DNA of 6,291 bases from NCBI GenBank assembly GCA_031269205.1, contig JAISZM010000087.1:1-6291 (forward strand), read 5' to 3'. The position numbers and the translations under genes were made by a program. The stretch is from Eubacteriales Family XIII. Incertae Sedis bacterium (lineage in GTDB: Bacteria > Bacillota > Clostridia > Peptostreptococcales > Anaerovoracaceae). A model generated the notes under the pieces. It saw only the letters and a list, made by a program, of their open reading frames with translations, was not told the DNA's origin and ran no database searches. The stretch's first letter is position 1, and each line of letters starts with the position of its first letter. This document shows positions 4,519 to 6,291 of the stretch, one piece after another.

Positions 4519-6153
4519 ATGACTGATACAGTCGGTACAACTATTGAGGCGTCAAGGTATCGGCCTACCATGCTGATGATACTCGACGGCTGCGGATACA
4601 GCGAGCGCGAGTACGGCAACGCGATACGGCAGGCCGCGACGCCGAACCTCGACAGATTGTGGGCTGAGCGGCCTCACACGCTGCTCGCCGCGAGCGGACT
4701 CGCCGTCGGGTTGCCCGAGGGACAGATGGGCAACAGCGAGGTCGGACACCTGAACATCGGCGCGGGCCGCACGGTGTACCAGGATTTCACGCGTATCACG
4801 AAGTCGATTGAGGACGGGGATTTCTTTGAGAATGAAGCGCTCGTCAGTGCCATGGAAAACGCGAAGGCGGACGGGCGGTCCCTGCACATCATGGGTCTCA
4901 TCGGACCCGGCGGCGTGCACAGCCACGAGGATCATCTCGTCGCCCTCGTGAAGATGGCGAAGCGGCGGGGCGTCGCAAAGATATATATACACGGTTGGCT
5001 CGACGGCCGCGATACTCCGCCGCGCTCCGCGGCGGGTTTCCTCGCGAATCTCGAGGATTCGCTCGCGGAGATTGGCGCGGGGGAGGTCGTAACGATAGCG
5101 GGGCGTTATTACGCGATGGATCGCGACAACAGATGGGAGCGCGTAGAGAAGGCGTATGACGCGATAACCGCGGGAGAGGGGATGCGCGCGATCTCCGTCG
5201 AGGAGTCCATCGAGAGCGCTTACGGGCGCGGCGAGAACGACGAATTCGTGTCGCCGACGAACATATTTGCGGAGGGTTCCGAACCCACCGTCATACGCGA
5301 CGGGGACTCGGTGATCTTCTTCAATTTCAGGCCCGACCGCGCGCGGGAAATTACGCGAGCGCTGACCGAGCCGTCGTTTGACAGCTTCGCGCGCAAGGTT
5401 GTTCTTGCGAACCTCTATTTCGTGACGATGACCGAGTACGACGCGACATTATCGCACGTGTACATAGCGTACCAGCCGGAGAGGATAGTGAACACGCTGG
5501 GCGAGTACCTGTCGAAACTCGGGTTAAAGCAACTGCGCATAGCGGAGACGGAGAAATACGCGCACGTCACGTTTTTCTTCAACGGCGGCGTGGAGACGCC
5601 GAACCCGGGCGAGGATCGCGCGCTCATCCCGTCGCCGAAAGTGGCGACCTACGATTTGCAGCCGGAGATGAGCGCCTTCCTCGTGACGGATCGGGTAGTC
5701 AAAGAGATAGCGTCGGGCAAATACGATATCATAATGTTGAATTTCGCGAATACGGACATGGTCGGGCATACGGGAATAATGGAAGCCGCCGTCAAAGCGG
5801 CCGAGGCCGTGGACTCCTGCGTCGGGCGCGTGATCGAAGCGCTTGCCGAGGTCGGCGGACAGCTGTTGTTGACGGCTGATCACGGCAACTCGGAGGTCAT
5901 GTTGACGGACGACGGCAAACCGGTCACGGCGCACTCGACGAATCCAGTGCCGTTGATTCTCGTGCGTCCGGGGGTGGGGAACGGCGCGGACGCCCCCGGC
6001 GGCTTGGACGGTATGGATGGCGGCGGTTTGGACAATGTCGTCGGACTCGCCGCCGGCGGCGCGCTGTCCGACATAGCCCCGACCCTGCTCGATATGATGG
6101 GCCTGCCCGCGCCCGCGGAGATGACGGGGCGCAGCTTGTTGGAACGCGCTTGA
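4519..6153 (+). CDS. gpmI: 2,3-bisphosphoglycerate-independent phosphoglycerate mutase
   Basis: Cytoplasmic glycolytic enzyme that interconverts 3- and 2-phosphoglycerate through a phosphoserine intermediate and two Mn ions. The 544-residue product carries the full site: D23 in ILDGCG, catalytic S73 in GNSEVGH, H134 in GGVHSHEDH, the substrate-binding GRDTPP (163-168), R196 in AGRYYAMDRD, FRPDRARE (270-277), K346 in ETEKYAHVTFFFNGG, D413 and H417 in NTDMVGHTG, D454 and H455 in TADHGNSE, and H472 in TAHSTNPVP. These follow the classical Geobacillus enzyme numbering with an offset of about 10-11. It is some 30 residues longer than usual: about 10 at the N-terminus (MTDTVGTTIEAS) and about 20 as a Gly/Asp-rich segment at residues 484-513, before DIAPTLLDMMG. 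It has its own promoter; addA starts six bases after its stop and is probably cotranscribed. No other glycolytic gene is nearby in the window. Confidence 0.98.
   Translation: MTDTVGTTIEASRYRPTMLMILDGCGYSEREYGNAIRQAATPNLDRLWAERPHTLLAASGLAVGLPEGQMGNSEVGHLNIGAGRTVYQDFTRITKSIEDGDFFENEALVSAMENAKADGRSLHIMGLIGPGGVHSHEDHLVALVKMAKRRGVAKIYIHGWLDGRDTPPRSAAGFLANLEDSLAEIGAGEVVTIAGRYYAMDRDNRWERVEKAYDAITAGEGMRAISVEESIESAYGRGENDEFVSPTNIFAEGSEPTVIRDGDSVIFFNFRPDRAREITRALTEPSFDSFARKVVLANLYFVTMTEYDATLSHVYIAYQPERIVNTLGEYLSKLGLKQLRIAETEKYAHVTFFFNGGVETPNPGEDRALIPSPKVATYDLQPEMSAFLVTDRVVKEIASGKYDIIMLNFANTDMVGHTGIMEAAVKAAEAVDSCVGRVIEALAEVGGQLLLTADHGNSEVMLTDDGKPVTAHSTNPVPLILVRPGVGNGADAPGGLDGMDGGGLDNVVGLAAGGALSDIAPTLLDMMGLPAPAEMTGRSLLERA
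5997..6044 (+). repeat. Degenerate 24-bp tandem duplication in gpmI
   Basis: Two adjacent 24-base units (5997-6020 and 6021-6044) share a 13-base start, CGGCGG(C/T)TTGGAC, with one mismatch, while their second halves have diverged. They encode GGLDGMDG and GGLDNVVG within the extra C-terminal segment of GpmI. An old slippage duplication that kept the frame (eight codons) explains part of the added length. Confidence 0.5.
6040..6072. repeat. Inverted repeat near the gpmI 3' end
   Basis: GTCGGAC (6040-6046) pairs with GTCCGAC (6066-6072); between them is the perfect 12-bp palindrome GCCGCCGGCGGC (6049-6060). It lies within the coding sequence, right after the tandem duplication, and is probably a by-product of GC-rich Gly/Ala codons. 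Confidence 0.35.
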
Positions 6154-6159
6154 CGGAAT

Positions 6160-6291
6160 ATGCCTGAGTGGACAGCGGAACAAAGAGATGCGATAGAAGC
6201 CCGCGGTGAAAACGTGCTCGTGTCGGCCGCGGCCGGCTCGGGCAAGACGGCCGTGCTGACGGAGAGGATACTGCGGCTCGTCACCGAGGAT
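6160..6291 (+). CDS. addA: ATP-dependent helicase/nuclease subunit AddA, N-terminus (3' end outside window)
   Basis: AddA is the helicase and one of the nuclease subunits of AddAB, which processes double-strand DNA ends for recombinational repair in Firmicutes, the counterpart of RecBCD. Only the first 44 codons are present, open to the window edge. They show the Q motif region WTAEQRDAI (4-12) and a Walker A loop, AAAGSGKT (23-30), followed by VLTERILRLV, which is the typical AddA start. A UvrD/PcrA-type superfamily 1 helicase is the alternative, but the SAAAGSGKTAVL context favours AddA. The ATG lies six bases after the gpmI stop with only a weak GGA (6155-6157) as ribosome binding site, so coupling to gpmI translation is likely. 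AddB is normally encoded beside AddA but is not upstream here. Confidence 0.88.
   Translation, partial: MPEWTAEQRDAIEARGENVLVSAAAGSGKTAVLTERILRLVTED

Noticed and set aside
5524..6183. 219-codon open frame on the minus strand opposite gpmI
   Set aside because: Composition is typical of an antisense shadow (Arg/His-rich) and it overlaps the conserved metal-binding half of GpmI.

Overview
The window looks like chromosomal sequence from a strictly anaerobic, GC-rich bacterium, most probably an uncultured member of the Clostridia (Firmicutes). This rests on the gene set (HypF for [NiFe]-hydrogenase maturation, a class A flavodiiron protein, a BaiN/HI0933-type flavoprotein, cofactor-independent phosphoglycerate mutase GpmI and the N-terminus of AddA), on AGGAGG-type ribosome binding sites, and on sigma-A-like promoters (TTGACG-N18-TATAAT before gpmI). 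Coding regions are GC-rich; the gaps between genes are clearly more AT-rich. The taxonomic assignment is an inference. No rRNA, tRNA, CRISPR array, insertion sequence or complete mobile element is visible.

Layout: (1) 1-707, plus strand, the C-terminal third of hypF, cut by the window edge. (2) 708-964, a 257-bp AT-rich gap that becomes GC-rich and structured, with a long imperfect hairpin (823-878), an extended -10 promoter (TG at 894-895, TATAAT at 897-902) and a 17-bp inverted repeat in the predicted 5' leader (921-937). (3) 965-3537, plus strand, a two-gene operon: flavodiiron protein and HI0933/BaiN-type FAD oxidoreductase, joined by a 4-bp ATGA start/stop overlap. (4) 3543-3568, a hairpin terminator between converging genes. 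(5) 3594-4277, minus strand, a small membrane-anchored or secreted protein with a phage-tail-lysozyme-type domain. (6) 4278-4518, a 241-bp divergent promoter region. (7) 4519-6153, plus strand, gpmI. (8) 6160 to the end, plus strand, the first 44 codons of addA, six bases after gpmI.

Functionally the window mixes anaerobic housekeeping genes: hydrogenase cofactor assembly, O2 or NO detoxification coupled to a flavoprotein of unknown substrate, lower glycolysis, and recombinational DNA repair. I do not see a clear new multi-gene system. The less ordinary points are the lysozyme-domain protein standing alone outside any phage context with a possible leaderless start, extra segments in the HI0933-type protein that coincide with strong DNA hairpins, a glycine-rich tandemly duplicated insertion near the GpmI C-terminus, and the structured region before the flavodiiron gene.
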